64,000 bases of DNA. It comes from Rubripirellula tenax. Lineage in GTDB: Bacteria; Planctomycetota; Planctomycetia; Pirellulales; Pirellulaceae. This document shows positions 18,179 through 26,148 of this stretch, one piece after another. A program made the translations under genes and the position numbers. The notes below the pieces were generated by a model. That model saw nothing but the letters and a program-made list of their open reading frames with translations. It searched no databases and was not told where the DNA came from. The DNA lies in contig NZ_SJPW01000002.1 in NCBI RefSeq assembly GCF_007860125.1, forward strand, positions 1,155,768 through 1,219,767, read 5' to 3'. Within the stretch, counting starts at the first letter, position 1. Every line of letters begins with the position of its first letter.

Positions 18179-19654
18179 ATGAATCAGCTGAACCAGCTCT
18201 ACGGAACATCTCTAGCGCTGCTGACGGACCTGTATCAGCTGACGATGGCATACGGGTATTGGAAAAACGGTCTCGCCGAGCGAGAGTCGGTATTTCATCT
18301 TTTCTTTCGCAAGAACCCGTTCGGTGGCGGGCATTCCGTCGCGTGCGGATTGGCGACTGCAATCGATTTTCTGAACAATTTTCGATTCCACGCCGACGAC
18401 TTGTCGTACTTGAAAACCCTTCGCGGATCCGATGCGAATCCTCTATTCGATCCCGAGTTCCTTGACTATCTGCGTGACCTGAACTTTGAGTGCGACATTG
18501 ACGCGATTCCCGAAGGCACGACCGTCTATCCGCATGAACCGTTGGCCCGCGTCACGGGACCAATTTTGCAGTGCCAGTTGATCGAGACACCGCTGCTAAA
18601 CATTCTTAACTTCCAAACGCTCATTGCCACGAAAGCGGCTCGTGTTTGTATCGCTGCCGACGGGGACCGTGTAGTCGAGTTCGGTTTGCGTCGGGCACAG
18701 GGCATCGACGGCGGCCTGGCCGCTTCGCGAGCAGCGTTCATCGGAGGAAGCGGTGGAACATCCAACGTCTTGGCCGGCAAACTGTACGACATCCCCGTGG
18801 TTGGAACTCACGCCCACAGTTGGGTCATGACGTTCGATGAAGAACAGGAAGCTTTTGATCGCTACGCGGATGCAATGCCGAACAATTGTGTTTTTCTGGT
18901 CGACACGTATGACACGCTCGAAGGTGTTCGCAAAGCCGTGCAAACGGGACGACGGCTGAGAGATATTGGCCACAAGATGCTTGGCATCCGGCTGGATTCG
19001 GGAGACCTAGCTTGGCTAAGCATCGAGGCCCGGAAGATACTCGATGAAGCGGGATTCGTAGACACGCAAATTGTCGCCAGCAACGATCTGGATGAACGTT
19101 TGATTGTGAGCCTTAAACAACAAGGTGCGCGGATCGACACGTGGGGCATTGGCACGAAATTGGTCACTGCGTTCGATCAGCCGGCGCTCGGCGGAGTCTA
19201 CAAACTGGGCGCGATTCGCGGCGACAACGGTGAATGGCAGTACCGTCTGAAACTGTCCGAACAAGCGATCAAGATCAGTAATCCGGGGATCTTGCAAGTC
19301 CGTCGGTTCAGCGGTTCAACCGAGCATCGTGCCGACATGATCTATGACGTGCGTTCGTCGATCCATCTGGATAGGCCGGTCACAATGGTCGACCCAGCGG
19401 ATGAGACGCGCCGCAGGACTTTCGACCATGGCGACTCTTCTTACGACCTTCTGGTTCCCGTATTCCGGCGCGGAGAGTGCGTTTACGATCCGCCAAGTAT
19501 CCGATCGATCCGTGATACCGTTCAGCAACAATTGTCACAAACTCCTGCGTCGGTCAAACGGTTCGAGTTCCCCCACAACTATCCGGTGGGTCTTGAACAA
19601 TCACTGCACGATTTAAAATCATCGATGATCCGCGAAGCGAGGTTGAAGCCATGA
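18179..19654 (+). CDS. pncB: Nicotinate phosphoribosyltransferase
   Basis: Converts nicotinate, PRPP and ATP to nicotinate mononucleotide in the Preiss-Handler NAD salvage route, in the cytoplasm. The N-terminus [20 protein letters not shown] is typical of the family. The phosphorylated-His signature appears as [11 protein letters not shown], and the PRPP/phosphate-binding region reads [13 protein letters not shown] start at the ATG at 18179 (491 residues, normal for the family); the frame is open further upstream but lacks family resemblance there. The last codons overlap the start of the nicotinamidase-Nudix gene (ATGA), so the two products, which act consecutively on nicotinamide, are translationally coupled. 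Confidence 0.93.
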   Translation: MNQLNQLYGTSLALLTDLYQLTMAYGYWKNGLAERESVFHLFFRKNPFGGGHSVACGLATAIDFLNNFRFHADDLSYLKTLRGSDANPLFDPEFLDYLRDLNFECDIDAIPEGTTVYPHEPLARVTGPILQCQLIETPLLNILNFQTLIATKAARVCIAADGDRVVEFGLRRAQGIDGGLAASRAAFIGGSGGTSNVLAGKLYDIPVVGTHAHSWVMTFDEEQEAFDRYADAMPNNCVFLVDTYDTLEGVRKAVQTGRRLRDIGHKMLGIRLDSGDLAWLSIEARKILDEAGFVDTQIVASNDLDERLIVSLKQQGARIDTWGIGTKLVTAFDQPALGGVYKLGAIRGDNGEWQYRLKLSEQAIKISNPGILQVRRFSGSTEHRADMIYDVRSSIHLDRPVTMVDPADETRRRTFDHGDSSYDLLVPVFRRGECVYDPPSIRSIRDTVQQQLSQTPASVKRFEFPHNYPVGLEQSLHDLKSSMIREARLKP

Positions 19655-20829
19655 ATGATGTCGACGCGATGAACTGTACGGCCTTGCTATTGGTCGATCT
19701 GCAGAACGATTTTTTGCCGGGCGGGGCATTGGCAGTCGATCGAGGCGACGAGGTCATTCCGATCGCCAATCAGTTGCAACCTTACTTCCACTTGGTCGTC
19801 GCAACGCAGGACTTTCACCCGGCCGATCACAACAGCTTTGCCAGCCAGCACAAAGGCCAATGCGTGGGTGATGTCATTGAAATGAATGGACACCCCCAGG
19901 TCCTCTGGCCCGACCACTGCGTCCAAAACGAAGTGGGATCGGCGCTGGCGAGTGATCTCAACCAAGCATCGATCGCGCAGGTTTTCCCCAAAGGGACGGA
20001 CAAGAGGATTGATAGCTACAGTGGATTTTTCGACAACGGTGGACTTCATTCGACGGGTCTTGGCGACTACCTGCTAAGCAAGCAAGTGACGGACGTGTTC
20101 ATTGTGGGGCTCGCCACCGATTACTGTGTTCGCGCAACCGCTCTGGACTCGCGGCGGTTGGGATTTCGAACTTGGCTAATCGAGGACGGGTGTCGCGGCG
20201 TTGATTTGAAACCGGGCGACTGCAAGGCGGCCATCCAAGAAATGGAAGACGCCGGAGTACGAACGATATCGAGCCGCCAATGGCTCGACGACAAAAGTGA
20301 CGCGACCAAAGATGCGAGTCGCACCGAAATCGCGACCGGAAAATTCTTGAGTCTGATGCAGTCCGGTCGCTGGGAATACTCGCATCGTAAACTTGCAAGC
20401 GATGTTGTCGTCATCGTCCCCATGACGCGAAACAACGAGTGGGTATTCATCGAACAGTATCGCGAATCGATCGGCAAACGGTGCATCGAATTTCCCGCCG
20501 GTTTGGTTGGCGATGTCGAAGGCGATGCGGATGAAGCGAGTATGGATGCGGTTCGGCGCGAACTGATGGAGGAAACGGGATTTGAAGCAGCACGCATCCG
20601 TCACCTGGGATCCGCTTCGAACTCCGCGGGTTTGACCGACGAAGTGACATCGATCTATCTCGCCGAGGGACTGCATCGCCATGGTCAGGGCGGTGGCGTC
20701 GACGGTGAGTTGATTCAAATCCATTTGGTCCCTCGCAACGAAGCGGCCGCATGGCTCGATCGCCGACAGAACGAAGGACTGAACGTCGCGATGTCCGTCT
20801 ATGCCGGTCTTTGGTTGGCCGCGAGATAG
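19651..20829 (+). CDS. pncA: Nicotinamidase fused to ADP-ribose-pyrophosphatase-like Nudix hydrolase
   Basis: Residues 1-215 are a nicotinamidase (nicotinamide to nicotinate and ammonia). The catalytic triad is Asp16 ([13 protein letters not shown]), Lys114 (FPKGTD) and Cys159 (ATDYCVRAT); the metal ligands are Asp54 and His56 (QDFHPADH) and His89 (WPDHC). Residues about 230-392 form a Nudix domain ([18 protein letters not shown], then [11 protein letters not shown]). This Nudix box is about five residues longer than the classical spacing between the first Gly and RE, a variant I believe occurs in some ADP-ribose pyrophosphatases. The gene overlaps pncB by 4 nt. A single polypeptide could therefore recycle nicotinamide and cleave ADP-ribose or NAD-derived nucleotides. 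Substrate choice of the Nudix half is inference. Confidence 0.9.
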   Translation: MNDVDAMNCTALLLVDLQNDFLPGGALAVDRGDEVIPIANQLQPYFHLVVATQDFHPADHNSFASQHKGQCVGDVIEMNGHPQVLWPDHCVQNEVGSALASDLNQASIAQVFPKGTDKRIDSYSGFFDNGGLHSTGLGDYLLSKQVTDVFIVGLATDYCVRATALDSRRLGFRTWLIEDGCRGVDLKPGDCKAAIQEMEDAGVRTISSRQWLDDKSDATKDASRTEIATGKFLSLMQSGRWEYSHRKLASDVVVIVPMTRNNEWVFIEQYRESIGKRCIEFPAGLVGDVEGDADEASMDAVRRELMEETGFEAARIRHLGSASNSAGLTDEVTSIYLAEGLHRHGQGGGVDGELIQIHLVPRNEAAAWLDRRQNEGLNVAMSVYAGLWLAAR

Positions 20830-20916
20830 TTCGTTCGGACGCGTCATCATGCCCACTCGCTCCGAATCACTCTCTTTTTGGATTCCTATTTGCAAAATCG
20901 ATCGTTTTTCGCACGG

Positions 20917-20934
20917 GGTAACACAACGGTAACA
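20917..20934 (+). promoter_or_regulatory. Direct repeat GGTAACA-N4-GGTAACA, candidate response-regulator site
   Basis: Two identical 7-bp repeats lie 11 bp apart (20917-20923 and 20928-20934). This period is typical of sites bound by tandem OmpR/PhoB-family dimers. It lies about 105 bp upstream of the TPR-protein gene that heads an operon ending in an OmpR-family regulator gene. Autoregulation is a reasonable but untested reading. Confidence 0.35.
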
Positions 20935-21039
20935 TGCCTCCCTTAACCTGGGCTTGTGACGTCCGCGACAGTGGTTCGGGTGACGAGTAAAACCCGCTGC
21001 GTGAGGCGTCTGTACCGATCTCAAGCACAGGACTTTGAA

Positions 21040-22491
21040 ATGCGCAATCCATGTTTTACGCCAGCCCATGTCGGCTGGCTGGCTTCCCTTGCTCTGTTGG
21101 CGATGATCGCCATGACAACGCCGGCCACCGCTGCGACGGCGGCCGAGATGCTTGAGAAGGGTATCTACACCGAAGAAACCGTTGGTGACCTCGACGGCGC
21201 GATCGAGGTGTATTTGAAAGTCGTAGTCGAAGGGAAAGAATCGGCCAAAGCGGCTGCACAGGCCCAATTTCGAATCGGCATGTGCTACCAGAAGCAAGGC
21301 AAGGCCGACTTGGCCGCGAGAGCCTTTCAATCCGTCATCGACGGTTATCCGGCCGCAACCGACTGGGTCAACAAAGCAAAAAGCCAGCTCGCGACGGACA
21401 CTGAACTGCTGCCCGTTCCTTGGGGCGAAGGTGACGAAATGCAGTTGGAGATGAAGTTGCAAACCGGGCTGGGCATTGGCGTCCAGGTATGGCGAGTCGC
21501 GAAATCTCAACACGAAGGCAAACCGGCTTGGGAATGCAACGCTTGGCAAGTCGTGACCGCCAACAGCCAAAAAGGAAAGAGCCAAGTGTTTGCGGATGCC
21601 AACACATTCGCTCCGCTTGCAAGCACTTGGAAACACTCGTTGCTAGGCGAAGCCACGGCCGCGTACACCGCGAACGATGTCGAAATCAAATTGGCCTCGA
21701 AAACGGATCCCACAACGCTAACGCTCGACAGCAAGATCTACGACAACGAGCAAGCGGCGGAAATGTTCCGTCGTCTGCCGCTGAAGCCGGGATACAAAAC
21801 GGATGTGACTGTCGTTTCCACTTTGGTGGCTTCGAAGGTTCCGATCGAACTAGAAGTCACTGGAACCGAAACGATCACCGTACCGGCCGGAACGTTCGAG
21901 TGTTTTCGGATGGAGCTGAACATTGGGCAAACCTTCTACATTTCCAACGATCCGCATCGATACATCGTCCGCTTCGAAGCTGGCGGCGTGACGGCGGATT
22001 TGACGAGAGTCGGACCGTCGCAAGCCGGTAAACCGACGTCGTTTGATTCTGACCGACTTTCGACCACGCTTCCACCAGACTGGTTTGCCTACACTCCGTC
22101 GAATCCAGGATCGAACAAGACGGTCAAAACCTACTTGATCGATCCGCTTGCCCGCGCGGATGTTCGATTGGAGGTTGGACCACTAGACGAAGTGCAAGAG
22201 AAACATGCATCACCCAGCGATTGGTTAACAAGTTCGCTCGACGAGTACAAGAAACAGTTGAAGGATTTTGCAATCACCCAGGCAGGCGTACGTCCTATCA
22301 AGATCGGCGATCAAGACGCGGCCGTTGCCGAAATCACGTTCACCGATGGCAAACGTTCAATGAAAGGGACTCGGATTACCCTATACGGAACCGAGTCGGC
22401 TGCGAACCTGGGTTACATGGCCGAAGGCGAAGACTTCGATGGACTCGCCAAGTCTTTTCAACAGTTGGTCGACAGTGTCCGCGTCAAGTAG
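21040..22491 (+). CDS. Secreted TPR protein with DUF3108-like domain, first gene of the two-component operon
   Basis: Function unknown. A signal peptide (WLASLALLAMIAMTTPATAA) is followed by a short tetratricopeptide region: GDLDGAIEVYLKVV, then AQFRIGMCYQKQGKADLAAR. The middle resembles periplasmic DUF3108-type beta proteins (TITVPAGTFECFRMELNIG), and the C-terminal part may bind ligand. I used the ATG at 21040, since residues upstream in the open frame look non-coding. The histidine kinase gene starts 9 nt after the stop, so this protein may be the periplasmic sensor partner of the kinase. Confidence 0.75.
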   Translation: MRNPCFTPAHVGWLASLALLAMIAMTTPATAATAAEMLEKGIYTEETVGDLDGAIEVYLKVVVEGKESAKAAAQAQFRIGMCYQKQGKADLAARAFQSVIDGYPAATDWVNKAKSQLATDTELLPVPWGEGDEMQLEMKLQTGLGIGVQVWRVAKSQHEGKPAWECNAWQVVTANSQKGKSQVFADANTFAPLASTWKHSLLGEATAAYTANDVEIKLASKTDPTTLTLDSKIYDNEQAAEMFRRLPLKPGYKTDVTVVSTLVASKVPIELEVTGTETITVPAGTFECFRMELNIGQTFYISNDPHRYIVRFEAGGVTADLTRVGPSQAGKPTSFDSDRLSTTLPPDWFAYTPSNPGSNKTVKTYLIDPLARADVRLEVGPLDEVQEKHASPSDWLTSSLDEYKKQLKDFAITQAGVRPIKIGDQDAAVAEITFTDGKRSMKGTRITLYGTESAANLGYMAEGEDFDGLAKSFQQLVDSVRVK

Positions 22492-22500
22492 AAACGTCGA

Positions 22501-24423
22501 ATGACAAACAACGACCGCCTAGCGTGGCCGATCCTTTTGCTGCTGTTGACGGTGTTGGTGCCGTCGGCAGGTGTGGTTTGGATGATGCGCGAGGCGGTCC
22601 GGAACGAACGACTGGCGTCGAACCAACGATTGCGAGACGCCTATCAAATTCAATTGCAATCGGCGACTCAAAAGGTTCGTCAAGGCTGGGCGGACGAACT
22701 TGGCCGTTCGGCCGCAATTGTTGACACCAAGCCCCCATCGGTTGCGTTTGAAACGATTGTCGCGAGCGGCAACGTTGACGGGGCGTTGATCAGGGACGAC
22801 GAAGGCCGTCTCGTGTATCCCGAATCCTCTCGAGCAGGTAACAAGACGATCAACATCGTTGCCCCACTTTGGTCAAAAGCATCGCGGCTTGAGTTTGTCG
22901 AGAAACGCTTTGACGAAGCGTCAAAAGCCTACCAGCAACTTACGCAAACAACGTCGGATCCAATCTTGTTGGCGCAGATTCAACAAGCCCTTGTTCGGTG
23001 CCTGCTGAAGCTGAACCGGCGAGACGACGCGATTGAATTGTTGGAAAACCAACGTGCATCAGGCGGACTCGTCGATCGCGACGGACGCCTCTTCGCCGCC
23101 GCGGCCGAATTTCGCTTGTTGGAATTGTTGGACTCTCAGTCGACGGATTGGGCAGAAGTTCGCGATTCGCTGGTTCAGCGACTGGGAAACTACAAAGACG
23201 TCACGATGACATCGTCGCAGCGCCGATTCTTGATGACAGAAGTCCAGCATTTGGCCGGCGGGACAATCCAATGGCCGACACGGGCAGCCGAAACGTTGTC
23301 GTCGGAACTGATCACCGTCGACGGGGGTTCGAGTTTCCAGTCACGCTTGCAACCAACCAAACTGCCCGACGTGTGGGCCCGAGCAACCACGGATGGACGC
23401 GCGATTGAACTCTATCGAACGGCGTCGGTTCAGAAGCGGCTATTGGAACTGGCGGATGGTGTGCCGCTTCCCGAGGGCATCTCGTTTTCGGCTTCGCCAC
23501 CGGGCGACCGAACAGACCACTTGATGAATGCTGACTTGGGTGATGAATTGGACGGATGGCGGCTTAGTCTTTCGATGACTGACGACGCGGTTTTCGATGA
23601 TGTCTCGAAACATCGACGTGCGATTCATTTGTGGATCGCTTCGCTTGTGATCGCAGTGACATGCGTCTTGGCTTGGATGCTGTCGTTGGCACTACGGCGT
23701 CACATGCGATTGGCGCAATTAAAAAACGATCTCGTGGCCACGGTGTCACACGAACTGAAGACACCACTGGCGTCGACTCGTTTGCTGGTCGACACCCTAT
23801 TGAGCGTCGAACCCCGTGATCCACATGACCCATCCGCGGTTCAGACTCGCGAGTATCTGCAGATGATCAGTCAAGAGAATTCGCGATTGACTCGGATGAT
23901 CGACAATTTCCTGACGTTTTCAAAGATGGACCGTGGACAGTCGACTGCGAACTTCCGCTCGGTCGCGATCAACGAGGTGGCGACTCAGGCCGTATCGATT
24001 TTCCGAGAACATACAGGTATCGACGACGCGGCGTTGACCGTTTCCGAATCTCCGAACGCGTTCGTTTGGGGAGACCTGGATTCGTTAGTCACGGCGATGG
24101 TCAATTTGCTAGAAAACGCGTGGAAGTACAGTGAGGAACCGCGAAGGATTTCGTTGAACATCGAAGCCGATCAACTTCATATCCAGCTGGCCGTTCGCGA
24201 CAACGGAATCGGAATGAACGCGAATCAGGTGGGGCGTGCCTTCGATCGTTTCTATCAAGCGGACCAGCGAGTCGCTCGGACTCATGGTGGCTGCGGGCTT
24301 GGATTGAGCATCGTTCGCGCGATCGCAGAGTCTCACGCCGGTAGTGTCGATATTGAAAGCGTTTCTAACGTGGGAAGTTGTTTTACGCTTTGCCTGCCCA
24401 AGTTAAACGTTGGAACGGAATGA
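22501..24423 (+). CDS. Sensor histidine kinase with TPR-like periplasmic domain
   Basis: Membrane sensor that autophosphorylates on His417 (VSHELKTPLAS) and passes phosphate to the regulator encoded next. Two membrane helices (about 9-27 and 379-400) flank a periplasmic domain of roughly 350 residues, which contains a TPR-like stretch (RFDEASKAYQQLTQ, then ALVRCLLKLNRRDDAIELL). The ATPase part shows the N-box NLLENAWKYS (about 532), DNGIGMN (about 567) and GGCGLGLSIV (about 598). I see no HAMP or PAS domain. It follows the TPR-protein gene by 9 nt and overlaps the regulator start by 4 nt (ATGA). The stimulus is unknown. Confidence 0.92.
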   Translation: MTNNDRLAWPILLLLLTVLVPSAGVVWMMREAVRNERLASNQRLRDAYQIQLQSATQKVRQGWADELGRSAAIVDTKPPSVAFETIVASGNVDGALIRDDEGRLVYPESSRAGNKTINIVAPLWSKASRLEFVEKRFDEASKAYQQLTQTTSDPILLAQIQQALVRCLLKLNRRDDAIELLENQRASGGLVDRDGRLFAAAAEFRLLELLDSQSTDWAEVRDSLVQRLGNYKDVTMTSSQRRFLMTEVQHLAGGTIQWPTRAAETLSSELITVDGGSSFQSRLQPTKLPDVWARATTDGRAIELYRTASVQKRLLELADGVPLPEGISFSASPPGDRTDHLMNADLGDELDGWRLSLSMTDDAVFDDVSKHRRAIHLWIASLVIAVTCVLAWMLSLALRRHMRLAQLKNDLVATVSHELKTPLASTRLLVDTLLSVEPRDPHDPSAVQTREYLQMISQENSRLTRMIDNFLTFSKMDRGQSTANFRSVAINEVATQAVSIFREHTGIDDAALTVSESPNAFVWGDLDSLVTAMVNLLENAWKYSEEPRRISLNIEADQLHIQLAVRDNGIGMNANQVGRAFDRFYQADQRVARTHGGCGLGLSIVRAIAESHAGSVDIESVSNVGSCFTLCLPKLNVGTE

Positions 24424-25106
24424 CGCACCCACAACGTATTTTGATCGTCGAAGATGACCCAACGCTGCTGCGCGGGCTGAGCGACAACTTTCAGACCGCT
24501 GGGTTCGCGGTCTCCACGGCGACGGATGGCATGTCGGGTTTGGCCCAGGTCTTGGCAGAACCGCCTGCCTTACTATTGCTCGACATCATGCTTCCGCATT
24601 TGAACGGTTTCGATCTCTGCCGACGGGTACGGAAAGCGGGACTGGAAATCCCGATCTTGATGCTGACCGCGAAAGGTCAAGAGGAAGACATCGTTCGCGG
24701 CCTAGAACTGGGCGCCGACGATTACATGACGAAACCGTTTGGAATCAAAGAACTACTGGCTCGCGTGCAACGACTGCTGCGTCCGCGTGGGCGGCAATCG
24801 TCCGAAGTGATCGCCTTCGGTGACTCGCAATTCAATCGCGAAGCTCGAACGCTGGATCGATCGGGACAAACGACTTCGTTGACGGCGAAAGAGTTTCAGT
24901 TGCTAGAGTTTTTCTTATCGCATCCCCATCGTGCGCTGACTCGCAGCAATATTCTTGACGCCGTTTGGGGTCGATCGCTGATCGTCAGCACACGCAGCGT
25001 CGACCGATGCGTCGCAACATTACGAGCCAAACTTGAACGGGATCCAAGCCATCCCGAATTCATTCACACGATCCGCGACGTTGGGTATCGATTCGAATTG
25101 CCGTAG
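24420..25106 (+). CDS. OmpR/PhoB-family response regulator
   Basis: A 228-residue regulator with a receiver domain (acidic pair EDD at 11-13, phosphoacceptor Asp55 in LLLLDIMLPHLNGFD, conserved Lys in DDYMTKPFG) and a C-terminal winged helix (LTAKEFQLLEFFLSHPHRAL, then VDRCVATLRAKLE and IRDVGYRF). The ATG at 24420 overlaps the kinase stop codon, so stoichiometric expression with the kinase is expected. Likely DNA targets are direct repeats with an 11-bp period, such as the one at 20917-20934. Confidence 0.93.
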   Translation: MTHPQRILIVEDDPTLLRGLSDNFQTAGFAVSTATDGMSGLAQVLAEPPALLLLDIMLPHLNGFDLCRRVRKAGLEIPILMLTAKGQEEDIVRGLELGADDYMTKPFGIKELLARVQRLLRPRGRQSSEVIAFGDSQFNREARTLDRSGQTTSLTAKEFQLLEFFLSHPHRALTRSNILDAVWGRSLIVSTRSVDRCVATLRAKLERDPSHPEFIHTIRDVGYRFELP

Positions 25107-25170
25107 GATCGTGCAAAGCGATTTTCGCTTGCCACTGGAACAACTTCTCGATCCGTCGCCCTACAATGGG

Positions 25171-25692
25171 ATGTTCGAACTCTGCCCCCACTGTTTGAAC
25201 AAGCAATCCCAGAGCCCATCCATGAGTGCCGATTTAGTCCCCGAATCGCGTGCCTATCGCCACATCACATGCGGGAGTGAGACGGTCGTTGGCGGACAAT
25301 CGTTCGAGGTTGTGTCTAACCCGATGTCCAGCATGGAACAAACGAAATGCAGCATGTGCAATGCGATGTTTCCGATTTCCGATTATGTGTGGGCTGATAC
25401 GGACGAAAACTTAAGCGACTATTACGCCCGCCACACGACCACCGCGACCGATCTTCAGCGACTGCTTTGTTCGAAAAAGATGATGGTGGGATTGGTCGCT
25501 GTCAGTGCTTTGGCCGCCGCTGCGGGGGTCTATGTGTTAGTTGCCAACGACGATCTGTTTACCAGGACCATTTGTCTACTAGGTGGTTTGATGATCGGTG
25601 CGTTTATCGGTGCAACCCTTTTCCTTCACGTGTTTGCCAACCCCATCACACGAAAAGTTTGTGGTGTTCGCGATACTCGATTGCTGCGATAG
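25171..25692 (+). CDS. Small zinc-ribbon membrane protein
   Basis: Not recognised. A 173-residue protein with Cys pairs CPHC near the N-terminus and CSMC in the middle, probably a zinc ribbon, followed by two membrane helices (MVGLVAVSALAAAAGVYVLV and ICLLGGLMIGAFIGATLFLH). The ATG at 25171 is the first one giving a sensible N-terminus; the open frame begins earlier, inside the regulator gene. It resembles the smaller zinc-ribbon membrane protein encoded about 150 bp downstream in overall design, not in detail. Confidence 0.6.
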   Translation: MFELCPHCLNKQSQSPSMSADLVPESRAYRHITCGSETVVGGQSFEVVSNPMSSMEQTKCSMCNAMFPISDYVWADTDENLSDYYARHTTTATDLQRLLCSKKMMVGLVAVSALAAAAGVYVLVANDDLFTRTICLLGGLMIGAFIGATLFLHVFANPITRKVCGVRDTRLLR

Positions 25693-25838
25693 CGAGTCCC
25701 TATCGTCTGAATTCCAGTCAAACTTATGACGGCCGCAACTTGACCTGCACTATTAAAACGTGCGGACGATGCGTTGATCCTTTAAAATTGTGGATCGAGA
25801 TCTAAGCCCGACTCATTTCAACCCAAGCGAGCAAAAAC

Positions 25839-26102
25839 ATGAGTTCGATCGTGAAAGCTAAATGCCCCAAGTGCAAAACCGAAGTCTCGGTCGAAGAGGA
25901 CGCATCGGTGTTGTCGACGGTCTGTACTTCGTGTCAAACGGCATTCGTTCCCGCAACCGTGATCGCCGAGTCCAACAAACGATTCGAAATGGGCATGTAC
26001 GTGGTGATGTTGCTGGTCGGTTTGGGATTGATCGTCTACATGGCTGCGACCGGCAGCCTGAAACCCAAACCTGACCCGCCCGCCGCCGTCTTGCCGGAAT
26101 AA
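25839..26102 (+). CDS. Zinc-ribbon protein with C-terminal membrane helix
   Basis: An 87-residue protein with a clear zinc ribbon (Cys9, Cys12, Cys29, Cys32: KCPKC and VCTSC), one membrane helix (GMYVVMLLVGLGLIVYMAAT) and a proline-rich tail. The role is unknown; such proteins are often membrane-tethered metal-binding or regulatory modules. It stands alone between a similar gene and the convergent priA. Confidence 0.65.
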   Translation: MSSIVKAKCPKCKTEVSVEEDASVLSTVCTSCQTAFVPATVIAESNKRFEMGMYVVMLLVGLGLIVYMAATGSLKPKPDPPAAVLPE

Positions 26103-26148
26103 CCATTGGCTTCGCGATCGCCCGTTCAATCCGGGTGCTTAAGTAGCC

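Noticed and set aside
20176-21636. Long open frame (486 codons) on the minus strand across the nicotinamidase-Nudix and TPR genes
   Set aside because: It lies antisense to two well-supported genes and its translation has no recognisable domain; high-GC codon bias on one strand often opens such frames.
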